In this document: piece after piece, positions 21,846 through 32,433 of the stretch
How the letters are laid out: the number at the start of each line of letters is the position of its first letter
How positions within the stretch are numbered: position 1 is the first letter of the stretch
From: Gigaspora rosea
Taxonomy: Eukaryota > Glomeromycota > Glomeromycetes > Diversisporales > Gigasporaceae
Assembly (NCBI GenBank): GCA_003550325.1
Contig: QKWP01000839.1
Location: forward strand, 46,875 to 110,874
Direction of reading: 5' to 3'
DNA: 64,000 nt
The notes under the pieces: model-generated
What the model saw: the letters and a program-made list of their open reading frames with translations, nothing else
Told to the model about the DNA's origin: nothing
The model's database searches: none
Position numbers and translations under genes: made by a program

Positions 21846-22055
21846 ATGAACAAATTTATCGAACTCAATGAACAAAAATGTAAATTTTTATCATATGATT
21901 ATCATCCCGCCACACTCCAGATAGAAAAGGCATTTAATAAGTACGCCAACTTGGCGTCCCGAGGTAATAATACCGATGAATTACATTTAATGCATTACGT
22001 CAATCTTGATACATACTCAAAGCAGGGTTTTGAGCAGGTTTACATAAGTATATAA
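21846..22055 (+). CDS. small ORF upstream of DUF4419, possibly an extra 5' exon
   Basis: A 69-codon frame (MNKFIELNEQ ... KQGFEQ) has natural-looking amino-acid use. A GTTTAC donor after GAG CAG at 22037 could splice to an acceptor after TGATGCAG at 22120, which would be in frame with the DUF4419 protein. GTTTAC is also the donor of an ACH1 intron in this window, so the site is plausible. Equally, the downstream ORF is complete without it. It may be an unrelated gene remnant. Confidence 0.3.
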   Translation: MNKFIELNEQKCKFLSYDYHPATLQIEKAFNKYANLASRGNNTDELHLMHYVNLDTYSKQGFEQVYISI

Positions 22056-22111
22056 AAATTATTTATAAATATGAGCTCAGAGAGCATTAAACTCTCCCAT
22101 TCACCTCATCA

Positions 22112-23197
22112 ATGATGCAGACAGCTCACAGTACACAAATTTTAACCCAAAAAATAAAACTTGAAAATGATATTAAACCTCATACTTCAGTAAAAGATAG
22201 ATTCGTCAAAATTTTTCCAAAACAAAAAGTACATGCTATCTCCGTTTACTATGATAATTCTCCAAATTATAAACAATCTGTTCTCGAATACCCTACCTGC
22301 TCTAATGGTTTCGTTGCTGCAATATTTCATGCTTATAACCATCATCAACATTTACGTTTGAGTCCTGATGACATTTGGCTTACAATTTCTCAAGGCGTTA
22401 GCCGTCATATTAATTATAATGCTGAAAAATTTCGTAGAAATTTTGTTAAACATGAAGGACAGGAAACTATTTGTATCGGTAGTGATGATATCTTATCTAT
22501 TAATCCAAATGAAAATACTCTTGAAGGTAATTGGCCAGAAGCTATAAATAGATTTGTTAAAGAAGCTGATAAACGTGTGGAAAAAATTGATCTCGTTCAA
22601 TTATTGAAATGTGATTTCTCAACTACAACTCCAAGCTCTTTAACTGCAAGTCGTATCGTGTTATTAGATATGGTTAAATCATACTTCAAATTTCGCATGA
22701 TGGCCATGTGTGGAATTCCGAAAGTAACACTTGAAGGCACACTCGAAGATTGGACAAAGCTTCAAGAAAAAGTGATTAAATTAAGAAATTTAAATTTGGA
22801 ATTAGACTTTTGGTTGGATCGCCTTGAACCTGTGATTTTGAAATTAATAGATACTTATCGTGGTGAGATTGATGAAGATTTTTGGAGTAAGATTATTACC
22901 TTGAAAAGTTATGGTTCTGGTGGACAAGTTAAAATTAATGGATGGATTGCTGCTTTCTTTCCTTATGATCGTACGGGAAAAGCTTTACATACAAATTATT
23001 TAAATAAAAGTGATATTCCTGATGGCACAGTAGAAGTTCCATTTACTGCTGATATTTGGGGCAGCTTGAAATTTGTAGCCGGATTTATTGGTGCTAGTCA
23101 AGAAGTTCTCGAAGATTTGGGTGGTGAATCTGTTGTGTCTCCTGTGATTGGATGGGCTGTTATTGACGATGTGGAAGATTCTTCTAAAAATAAATAA
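22112..23197 (+). CDS. DUF4419 domain protein
   Basis: This 361-residue protein matches the DUF4419 family over nearly its whole length. Landmarks are NGFVAAIFHAYNHHQHLRLS, then PDDIWLTI near residues 80-90, KHEGQE near 114, LLKCDFSTTT near 165-172, a KSYFKFRMMAMCGIPKVTLEG block near 190-210, the DFWLDRLEPV segment near 232, and GSGGQVKINGWIAAFFPYD near 270-288. The family is common in fungi and slime moulds; its biochemical role is not established, so none is assigned. No signal peptide or membrane segment is seen. The first of two adjacent ATGs is used because an in-frame stop lies just upstream; a spliced 5' extension to 21846 is possible. The frame is intact with no introns in this part. 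Confidence 0.85.
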   Translation: MMQTAHSTQILTQKIKLENDIKPHTSVKDRFVKIFPKQKVHAISVYYDNSPNYKQSVLEYPTCSNGFVAAIFHAYNHHQHLRLSPDDIWLTISQGVSRHINYNAEKFRRNFVKHEGQETICIGSDDILSINPNENTLEGNWPEAINRFVKEADKRVEKIDLVQLLKCDFSTTTPSSLTASRIVLLDMVKSYFKFRMMAMCGIPKVTLEGTLEDWTKLQEKVIKLRNLNLELDFWLDRLEPVILKLIDTYRGEIDEDFWSKIITLKSYGSGGQVKINGWIAAFFPYDRTGKALHTNYLNKSDIPDGTVEVPFTADIWGSLKFVAGFIGASQEVLEDLGGESVVSPVIGWAVIDDVEDSSKNK

Positions 23198-24398
23198 TTT
23201 TTTTTATCGATAAATAGTTTTAAAGTTTTCAAGAAATTATTGTTTACAAAATTAGGTGCTACTTATACGTGAATTATTTTTATGTAACTAAAGCCAGAAC
23301 ATGATCATTCAAATAATAAAATTGAGTTAAATATTGTGCGTTAATAATTTGGTTGCTACTGATGAATTAATGGCTTTAATATTTGTAAATTTGGGTTAAA
23401 AAAAATGAATTATTTCAAATAATTAAGTAAGCTTAAATTAGATTTGCTTTTTGATTTTAATTATTTTAATATTCTGATATCATTTATATTAAAATTTATT
23501 TTTAAATTCAAATGCTTTAAAAATTTACAGTTCAAATACATTTATTTTATCCGTAGTGCCATATCTATTTCTGTTTTATATTATGATTTTATATTAACCA
23601 AAATCATAATTATTTTTACTCTTTCTTGGCATCAATTAAAATTACATTTGATTATTTTATATTATGAATTATTAATTTTATTAATAAAAGTTTATTTTTT
23701 TAACTGTACAATATAAGTTCTAAACTTTAAAATAATTTTAAGTAATTTTTTCGATATCTAATCTAAAATAATTGTTTTTTTTTTTTAAATAATAAATTTG
23801 ATTTTAAGGGAGAAAAGAAATAGAAGCACTTTGTGGAAATTTTTCTTAATTACTTTAGGCTCAATTTTGGTAAAGTATAATCAGAAACTTTTTGATATAA
23901 ATATTAAAATGGCCAATTTTATGTCTTCATAGTAATTTTTAGTGTTTTTACAAAGTGCATCTGCAAATATCTTTTCTTCTTGATTACTAAGTAGATTACT
24001 ATTAAGAAATAAAGAGGATAAAGCAATGTTTTACCAGAGTTTCTGCAATTATTTTACTTCTTCAAATCCAATCCTATTATTTCCAATACTTAGAGAAAAT
24101 TAACAGTATTTTTTAAAAAGAGCTTCTTTATTATTAAAAGTTGTGGCTTTGAGTTTCATGTTAAAATAATAATCAAGCTTGGATCAAAGTTTAAGTAGTG
24201 ATTGTGTATCTAATTTTGATAGCACGTTATCGCAATGTTATCGCCTGACTTAAAGATGAAATACATATTTCAAATTGCAATAAAATATTGCAACACTACA
24301 ATGCAATAATTTTTACCATCAACTATGCGTATTACTAATTTAAAACTGAGGGTTTTTTTTATGTAAATGCGCAGTTCAATCTAGGCTCATTATAAGAA
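23198..24398. other. AT-rich intergenic stretch
   Basis: The first 600 bp downstream of the DUF4419 gene are very AT-rich. No TIR pair, RNA or further gene was recognised. Confidence 0.6.
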
Positions 24399-24689
24399 AA
24401 CAAGCTTTGTAGCGAATTTTTTGCATAAACTAAATTAATAAATGCTTTTTATCATCACACACTAAATAATAAATGAAAATTACCCAAGAACGCCCCGAAA
24501 ATTTATTCGCAAAAAAATTCATGGCAAAAAAAATAGTAAGATAAATTACACAAAATCTACTAATGAAACTGCCGATACTCATTAAATGAAAAATGGTTTT
24601 GAGCCAATTTTATCATATAGTAAACTTATTGTTAAAAAATTTCCTTTATTGGCTAAAAATTTTCAAATTTCTTAATTTTGACCGAAAAT

Positions 24690-24845
24690 TAGTTTTTTTT
24701 TTTTAGACACAAAAAGGACTTTCTATTAAGAAAGAACGGTCCTGAATCAATTTTGCTATCAACCAAGCATATTTCTTAAGAAAGTTCCTTTTTTGTATCT
24801 AAAAAATTAAAAAAAACCAATTTCGACCAAAATTAAGAATTTTTC
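24690..24845. repeat. inner palindrome of the foldback element
   Basis: AAAAAGGACTTTCTTAAGAA-like arms pair (AAGGACTTTCTATTAAGAAA against TTTCTTAAGAAAGTTCCTT) around a short GGTCCTGAATC spacer, with outer arms ATTTTGACCGAAAATTAG / CCAATTTCGACC also paired. Confidence 0.6.
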
Positions 24846-24856
24846 AGCCTAAATTA

Positions 24857-25017
24857 CAGTTGTTTCATAATTCTGGGACATTTGGTAAAAAATTAACCAG
24901 TCGGGTATTGACGATATGATACTAATACGTTTGTGACTTCAGTAGTCACTGCCGAATCAGTGAATATTCCGTCAGTCAATTTTTTACAAGATGTTCCAGA
25001 ATTTATGAAAACAGCTG
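24857..25017. mobile_element. mariner-type MITE (161 bp)
   Basis: Ends CAGTTGTTTCATAATTCTGG and (reverse complement) CAGCTGTTTTCATAAATTC, flanked by TA on both sides (24855-24856 and 25018-25019). Arms continue through ACAT..TGTAAAAAATT. Its ends resemble those of the 7172-8089 element (CAGCTGTTTTCA). Confidence 0.7.
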
Positions 25018-25409
25018 TAATGTAGGTCGTTAATCTTCAAAATTCTTAATTTTTGGCCATAAATTTATTTTTTTTGAAATTTTTAGCTACCTATGATAAA
25101 ATTGGCTCAAAAACATTTTTAATTTAATGAGTATCGGCAGTTTCATTGGTAGAATTTTGTTTAATCTATTTCTTTGCCGTGCATTTTTTGCGCGGAATTT
25201 AGGATAAATTTTGGGTGTAATTGGGAAAATTTAAAATTATTATTTAGTGCGTGATTACAAAGAGTATTTATTAATTTAGTTTATGCAAAAATTCGCTACA
25301 AAAGCTTGTTTACGAAATGTTTACGCGGTTCAGTCGCGACTGGACCGGCTGGACCGGCTAAGCCGGCTTCAACACTAATTTGTAGTAAAATAAAATTTAA
25401 CAATTCTGA

Positions 25410-25890
25410 ATTCTAATTGGGTTGGAGCGGAGTGGAACAGAATGTAAGACCTTTCCATGGTGTATTAATTTAAGGTGATGTCCGGCTCCCGCCACTGTAA
25501 TGATGATAATGCTGGTTTTGTCGACCCCTGTAGAAATTAATTAATCAGAAGTCGAATCATTAACGTCTTCGATAAATAAAGTAAACTACATATATGATTA
25601 TTAATAAAATTATAAGTAAACTATATGATTAGTAATTTGAAGTCTTCTAAGTAAAATGCGCGCATTAATAAAATATGCTTAAAATATATATTCAGGTGTT
25701 TTGCTAAAAAATTTTAAATCAAATTTAAGAGCCGAAGAAATAAGGTCCCAGCCCTATGAAACGTCGCCGTTTTATTACTAATTTATAATTGGAGTGAAAG
25801 ATCTATATATGGTGTACTAGATTTGGCGATGTCCGGCTTCCGCCTTGTAACGATGATAATACTGATTTTTGTCGACCCCTATAGAAATAA
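25410..25890. repeat. pair of direct repeats around GATGTCCGGCT
   Basis: Blocks at about 25410-25545 and 25780-25890 share GATGTCCGGCT.CCGCC, AATGATGATAAT and TGTCGACCCCT.TAGAAAT. They read in the same direction and are about 350 bp apart. Origin unknown. Confidence 0.6.
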
Positions 25891-26324
25891 ATTATTCATT
25901 TTTTTCAATTATACTTGAATCATTCTTTTTTGTTTAATATATTATATTTAAATCGACCTTTTTATTTAACTTCACTACTCGAAGTTGGACCCATCATTAA
26001 ATGATAGGTTAAATTTAATCATTTTTAACCAATTTTACAATATATAGTCTATTATTTAGTAGATCATGGATCCATTATCCGTTTTCATATTAAATTTAAC
26101 GGCTATTCGACGGATTTTACTATTAAATTTCGTAATCAAGTGACAACTGATCCAATTATTCTATATTTTGATGATGGCCATTTACGGATTTATCAAAATT
26201 CCACAAGATGTGCGAGATGTAAAATAGTGTTGAATGAAATGATAGTCTTATGAGTCATAACCAATTATCAGGTGTACATGGAAATTAAAATAATCGAATC
26301 AAGCAGTCATTTTAACATCTCATT

Positions 26325-26640
26325 ATGATTATTTAACAACGTTAAATAATCATTCTAATAGTTTTTTTCTGGTTAGTGTTAAATAATCATTCTAATAACT
26401 CTATATGGTTAGCGATAAATAATCATTTCATTCTACATTAATAGCTCTTTATGGTTAGTTTTAAATAATCATTCTAATGTTCTTTTATGGTTAGCGATAA
26501 ATAATCATTCTAAAAACTCCTTATTGATGTGTTAAATGATCATCCTAACAGTTCTTTATTGTTGTGTTAATTAAATGATCATCCTAACGGCTCTTTATTG
26601 TTGTGTTATAAAACCATTATAACAAGCTTTTTTTAGAATA
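26325..26640. repeat. ~44-bp minisatellite, about seven units
   Basis: Units carry TTAAATAATCATTCTAAT, then CTCTTTATGGTTAG; later units drift to GTTAAATGATCATCCTAAC and TTTATTGTTGTG. The conserved TGATCATCC/ATAATCATTC core is near-palindromic. Confidence 0.7.
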
Positions 26641-27231
26641 AGCATTTAGTGTTTGGATAGGATGGTTGAGAACTGTTGAGATGTAGCTCATGATTCGTGA
26701 GAAATTTGATCAACTTTCATCAACAAAAAGCGATGTTTAATTGATAGATGTCGTCATAATGAGTTTATTTATAAATATGTATTTGCAAATTTTTCGTATC
26801 AAAGGGTTAACATACTGAATAATATCTAACAATTTTTAACATAAGAATTGAAAAGTATAAGTATATAATGGAGATTAGTTTAAAAATGGCGGAGATAGCC
26901 ATTCCTATAACTTTATGAATTATTGCGATTAAATTTTTATTCAATTATGATATAAGTTATGGTATTAACTTTTATTTAAACTCAAAACCTAATACATAAG
27001 TCTCAGCCTATGAAATCGCAGTTTTATTACTAGAAATTAATTGCATTATTAAAAATTAATCTAAATCGTGTTATTGGCTAATTTTATGACGATCCAACAA
27101 GTTTATCCTATCCCATATTTTGTATTATTAAACTAGAACATGATCATGCGGGCGGCTTCGCCGCCCATACGCTAAAGGTAATAGATTTGTTTGTTTTATT
27201 CTTATTTTTATTTCGGAAAGAAAATTTTTCT

Positions 27232-27670
27232 TAAGCTTTTCTATCATTAGATGTTTCGTCTTAAATTTAATGCATCAATTTGGGTCCTTCCGGGCCAAGC
27301 TAATGCATTAGATTTAAAGTATTTGCTTTAGTCATTAGGTGTTCCATCTTGGATTTAATGCACCAAATTTGGCCCTTCCGGGGGCCAAACCTGGTGCATT
27401 AGATTTAAAGCATTTTCTTTCCGACATTAGGTTTCCAACCTGAATTCAATGCACCAAATTGGGCAAAGTTGATGCATTAAATTTAAAGCATTTCCTTTCT
27501 GTCATTAGATGTTCCGTCTTGAATTCAATGCACCAATTTGGGCCCCCTCCGGGGGCCAAAGCTGGTGCATTAGATTTAAAGCATTTCTTTCCGTCATTAG
27601 ATGTTCTGTCTTGAATTTAATACAACAATATGGTTCCCTCCGGGCCAAAGCTGGTTCATTAACTTTAAAG
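27232..27670. repeat. ~85-bp minisatellite with embedded hairpins, five units
   Basis: Each unit has TCATTAGATGTTCCGTCTTG, then AATTTAATGCACCAA, a GC-rich palindrome GGCCCTTCCGGGGGCC, and the inverse TGGTGCATTAGATTTAAAGC. Thus each unit is itself a foldback. The third unit lacks the GC-rich centre. A related hairpin (AAGCCAGATA-bounded) occurs at 34095-34190. Confidence 0.75.
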
Positions 27671-27730
27671 CTTTTATTTGTCATGTGAAACGATCATCTT
27701 GTGACCTTATTACCTGCCAAATATAACAGT

Positions 27731-27976
27731 TAGGCCACTCCAATTTAATTTTCTGTTTAACATAAAATAAAATAGCTCGTAAGAGGGGGGGGAGGGTATA
27801 AAAAATAAACAAATTAATAAAAAATACGGTAATTCTATTGGCTACAAAAAATTTAAATTTATAAAAAGCAAATACTGCAATCTGATTGGCCAATATGGTG
27901 TTTTTTTCACCTAAAATTTTAAAAAATAGAGGGGGGGGGACTATGTTAAACAGAAAATCAAATTGGTCTGGCCTTA
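27731..27976. mobile_element. TIR MITE with G-rich runs
   Basis: Ends TAGGCCACTCCAATTTAATT and (reverse complement) TAAGGCCAGACCAATTTGAT continue through TTTTCTGTTTAACATA for about 35 bp. Two runs of eight or more G sit near each end (27783 and 27930). Target duplication is not clear. A fragment of the same end may lie at 28243-28256. Confidence 0.65.
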
Positions 27977-28347
27977 CTGAATGTTACACATTCAATATAT
28001 TCAGATCCGGATCTAAATTGCTATTGGTAAATGAATATAGTGCAAATTGATCTACGTGCAGATAGAATGGCTAATCACGTAAATTTTGTATTGGTCAGGG
28101 GGCTTAGGAGGCTGAGTTCACGATTCTTTCGTTGTTCTTTTGCCTTCTTTGACGATCATTGGTTATCAATTCATCATACCGGCAAAAAATTCGAAGAAAA
28201 AAAATGTAAAATCTAAAAAAATTCGAAAAGTAGAAGCAAAACCATAGATTGGAGTGGCATATAATGCCAAAAGGATACTTTCTTTACTAGAATTTAAGTC
28301 GTTTTTTAAACGATTCGATTTTTTTTGTTTTTTTCTAGTAGTATGTT

Positions 28348-28426
28348 AAATATATATATAAATATATATATATATTTAATATATATATATATATATAGTA
28401 CACAGTATATATATATAATAGAAATA
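28348..28426. repeat. (TA)n microsatellite
   Basis: Nearly pure AT dinucleotide tracts broken by TTTAATATA and GTACACAGTA. Confidence 0.8.
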
Positions 28427-28486
28427 TAATCAAAATAACCCATGATGATCATCACTAGGGTCACGTGATGTACATTACAAATACGC

Positions 28487-30612
28487 AAATCTTACGTTTT
28501 TGATACTCCTGCACTTACTTTTTTGATACTCCTGTATGTACCCCAAAATTACGCTTACTTTTTTGATGCAGATCTGCATATATACACGTGACTTGTGTTA
28601 CACAAAGGCCCAGTGCATTGTTTTTGCAAAAATAATTTTTGGTTACACGCCGCTAATGTCGTGTGACGTTACACAAGTCTAATTTTGCCCGGCATTAAGC
28701 TTAATGCTGGTGGGCACTATCATGATAATGCCCCGGCGGGGTTAGACATAATTCCGGCCCACTCTAACCCTAAATCTAGGAACCCTAAAAACTAATTGTT
28801 CGAAGCAACATCCAATCACAGTTCATATACTGGTTACACGACATATGCATCTAGTATATGTACTGTGATTGGATGTTGCTTCGAACAATTAGTTTTTAGG
28901 GTTCCTAGATTTAGGGTTAGGGTGGGCCGGAATTATGTCTAACCCCGCCGGGGCATTATCATGATAGTGCCCACCAGCATTAAGCTTAATGCCGGGTTAG
29001 GGTACCACTAGATTTAGGGTTAGGGTGGGCCGGAATTATGTCTAACCCCGCCGGGGGCATTATCATGATAGTGCCCACCAGCATTAAGCTTAATGCCGGG
29101 CAAAATTAGACTTGTGTAACGTTACACGACATTAGCGGCGTGTAACCAAAAATTATTTTTGCAAAAACAATGCACTGACGCAAATCTTACGTTTTTGATA
29201 CTCCTGCACTTACTTTTTTGATACTCCTGTATGTACCCCAAAATTACGCTTACTTTTTTGATGCAGATCTGCATATATACACGTGACTTGTGTTACACAA
29301 AGGCCCAGTGCATTGTTTTTGCAAAAATAATTTTTGGTTACACGCCGCTAATGTCGTGTAACGTTACACAAGTCTAATTTTGCCCGGCATTAAGCTTAAT
29401 GCTGGTGGGCACTATCATGATAATGCCCCCGGCGGGGTTAGACATAATTCCGGCCCACCCTAACCCTAAATCTAGTGGTACCCTAACCCGGCATTAAGCT
29501 TAATGCTGGTGGGCACTATCATGATAATGCCCCGGCGGGGTTAGACATAATTCCGGCCCACCCTAACCCTAAATCTAGGAACCCTAAAAACTAATTGTTC
29601 GAAGCAACATCCAATCACAGTACATATACTGGTTACACGACATATGTATCTAGTATATGTACTGTGATTGGATGTTGCTTCGAACAATTAGTTTTTAGGG
29701 TTCCTAGATTTAGGGTTAGGGTGGGCCGGAATTATGTCTAACCCCGCCGGGGCATTATCATGATAGTGCCCACCAGCATTAAGCTTAATGCCGGGTTAGG
29801 GTACCACTAGATTTAGGGTTAGGGTGGCCGGAATTATGTTTAACCCCCCGGTGGCATTATCATGATAGTGCCACCAGTATTAAGCTTAATTCCGGGTTAG
29901 GGTACCACTAGATTTAGGGTTAGGGTGGCCGGAATTATGTCTAACCCCGCTGGGGTTATTATGATAGTGCCCACTAATGCCGGGCAAAATTTACTTGTGT
30001 AATGTTACATGACATCAGCGGTGTGTAACCAAAAATTATTTTTGCAAAAACAATGCACTGGGCCTTTGTGTAACACAAGTCACGTGTATATATGCAGATC
30101 GGTATCAAAAAAGTAAAGTAATTTTGAGTTACATACAGGAGTATCCATATGGGCTGATTTATGGAATTGGCAATAACTTTTGATATACTAATCAATTTTT
30201 GAATGTCTCAATGAGACAGTTCTAATGAATCCAAAATCATCAAAATCCAATCACAGGATCCCAAGATAATTAAGCTTTGTATAATTTTACTATTAGTTTT
30301 TACTATGTAGACAATCAATATATGGATTGGTTTTGCTATGTAATCAATGTATGGATTGGTTTTCATATATGAAAACCAATCTATACGTTGATTGTCTACA
30401 TAGTAAAAGTTAATATAAAATTATACAAAATCTTAATTATCTTGGGATTCTGTGATTGGATTTTGATGATTTTGGATTCATTAGAACCATCTCATCGAGA
30501 CCAACATTTTGGTAATAAAATTATTCAAAAATAGATTAGTTATTGGCAATTCCATAAATCAGCCCATATGCAAAAAAGTAAGCGCAGGAGTATCAAAAAC
30601 ATAAGATTTGCC
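28487..30612. mobile_element. compound foldback element, two tandem hairpins, shared target duplication
   Basis: It is flanked by identical 10-bp copies ACAAATACGC (28477-28486 and 30613-30622). Inside are two palindromes in tandem, each with a centre GATTGGATGTTGCTTCGAAC, GGGTTAGACATAATTCCGG, GGCATTAAGCTTAATGC and ATCATGATA blocks. The first lacks the outer part of its right arm and abuts the second at about 29179. Both carry internally duplicated arm modules. The second right arm is interrupted by FB3 (30146-30570). A 9-10 bp duplication suggests MULE-type mobilisation. No ORF. Confidence 0.75.
30146..30570. mobile_element. foldback element FB3 nested in the compound element
   Basis: Ends CATATGGGCTGATTTATGG / CCATAAATCAGCCCATATG are perfect inverse copies. 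Arms continue through ATTGGCAATAACT and CCAATCACAG. The centre repeats TATGGATTGGTTTT. It splits the right arm of the second hairpin between GGAGTAT and CAAAAAAGTAAG. Confidence 0.75.
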
Positions 30613-31118
30613 ACAAATACGCGTAATGCACAATGATGAATATCATTTAATTTCTACTTTCTTTACTACCGGTACTTTTATTTTACTACCATTTTGTATT
30701 TCTAATATAGTTTTGCTAATCTACTAAGATCCAAAATTTGTTTGTTCATTTATCTTTACTTGTTATTGAACTTTTTGCTTCTGTGTTTCTTTTTGCTACA
30801 AGTGTTTGCTTAATTATGCGTTGTGCATTATTTTAGCTCTTTTTATGCTACTTTCACTCAAGCATTTGCAATACTACCGGTAATAAAGGTTCATTAATTC
30901 ACTACAGTCACGAATTTGCTTGCTTGTTTTTCATCTGTAACTGACATTTTTGTTTTCGCGTTCCTTAGTGACGCGTCTTGCATACTTTTAGCTTCTTGTT
31001 ACTACTCTTCTTTTGTTCCAATTTTATTTCACTACTATACTGTTCTGATGTTAGTTTTTTTATTGCTGCATTGTCTTATTGTATATCTAGCTATGCTCTT
31101 TACAAAGGAACTTATAAC

Positions 31119-31477
31119 TATGGAGGGTAAGTCGTTAACAGATTGTTTAGTTTCTTTCTAAACTTTTTTTTTGTATTTTAGATGTACCGGTAGATTCTTT
31201 AGTATCTTTAAATGACTCATTGATAGATTTAGAATCTACAACCAGAGTGAGCATTGAGCCAGAAGCTTTTGAAATATGTGAAATGATAGAAATCAAGCAA
31301 AGTGGTGAACAAGATTTTCAAATTTCAGTAGGCGATTCGTATTTGACATGGGAATTGGCTAAAGCACATCTCAATAGATATGCCAAAGCTACGGGTTTTT
31401 CTCTACGTCGAAAAAGAGTAGAATTCAATAATGATAGTGGAGTTCGGTGGCTAGGCAAATTCAATGCACCCATTTGA
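31119..31477 (+). pseudogene. 5' part of a FAR1/MULE-type transposase gene
   Basis: Exon 1 is ATGGAGG (31119-31125), then an intron of 55 bp (GTAAGT at 31126 to TTTTAG at 31180), then exon 2 to the stop at 31477. The spliced start reads MEDVPVDSLVSLNDS. Further on, WELAKAHLNRYAKATGFSLR followed by RKRVE matches the FAR1-type DNA-binding entry (W..A...L..YA...GF...RKR) of Mutator-like transposases. The protein ends soon after GVRWLGK, so the zinc-chelating remainder, DDE core and C-terminus are absent. It is a truncated copy or a decayed first part. The upstream T-rich region 30623-31118 may be its leader or terminal repeat. Confidence 0.55.
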
Positions 31478-32433
31478 TGTCAGATAAGTGTTAACAAATA
31501 ATCCTTTTTCATTCATCCTTGTATAAATTCTAATTTGAAGTTTTTTTTTGTTTTAGCGAATATAGCCTAGTCGTTTAGAGTAATATCGTTTTTTGTATTG
31601 GCAACATTTTGTCGACAGTGTTACCAAAAGCTAGAATTTTTTAGGAATACGCTCTGTGAAACTACTGTCTAGCTGCGAGCGAAGCGAGCAGCATATGGCG
31701 ACTATGATAGTTTATGGTAGGGTAAGCATATACTAGTGCAAAATTATTGTATTAAATAATTTAATAACTGATCTAGCATATATATCCAATTTCGTTGCCA
31801 TTATATTTCATTAAATTTATTGGCTCGAGTATAATTTTGAGATTTATTATATAGTGATATATGTGTACACAAAAAGAATTAGTTTAGTATAGTAGCTATA
31901 GTAGCGCGCTATTGAATTTTAAATTAAAAATTTTGTATTAACTTACGCTTTAATTTTTTGTCTTAATTTAATATAAAATTATCACGTGTTATAGTTAAAA
32001 ATAAATTAATTTTTTGGGTTACACAAAAGGGTGGTGATGGTCACCACTGGTTATAGTTAGAAATATTCTATATAATATATATAATATATATATATAAAAT
32101 GGCAAGAGTAAAATAATGTATTTTCTTATCAGTAGTATATTAAGTTCTATAAACTCAAAATTAATGGAACTGTTATAGTAAAAAGAGGATTTTTAAGACT
32201 CAGTTAATCTACAATTAACCAAATTTTAGAAGAATTGCAAATAAACTATAAATAGTACTTATTTTCTAAATTCATATATTAATAAGTAGAAATTGAATTC
32301 TCTTATTATTCAAATTTATTTAGATTTTTGTTGCAGCTTATGTCAATTTGAATCAATAATATTTATCGCGGATTACAATAGCTTGTCTATTTTACACTAT
32401 CACTCATTTCATTTAATCTGATTTCATCTTAAA
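31478..32433. other. AT-rich spacer
   Basis: It contains a GCTGCGAGCGAAGCGAGCAG hairpin at about 31673-31692, similar to Helitron 3' hairpins but without CTRRT, and an AT microsatellite near 32065-32098. No gene. Confidence 0.5.
31556..31630 (+). other. possible tRNA-like SINE remnant
   Basis: GCGAATATAGCCTAGTCGT carries a good A-box match (TAGCCTAGTCG). A B-box is only weakly suggested by TTGTCGACAGTG about 45 bp on. No tail or duplication is visible. Confidence 0.25.

Larger units (their letters stand above)
24399..25312. mobile_element. long foldback element (~0.91 kb)
   Basis: Left arm AACAAGCTTTGTAGCGAATTTT and right arm AAAATTCGCTACAAAAGC are inverted. Further paired blocks include TATTTAGTG/CACTAAATAATA, ACTGCCGATACTCATTAAAT and TTTTGAGCCAATTTTATCAT. 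The loop carries an inner palindrome (24690-24845) and a mariner-type MITE (24857-25017). No ORF, and flanking duplication is not clear. Confidence 0.75.

Noticed and set aside
27232-27670. Regular repeats resembling a CRISPR array
   Set aside because: The units have no unique spacers; the whole unit is repeated and each is itself a hairpin. The genome is eukaryotic. This is a minisatellite.
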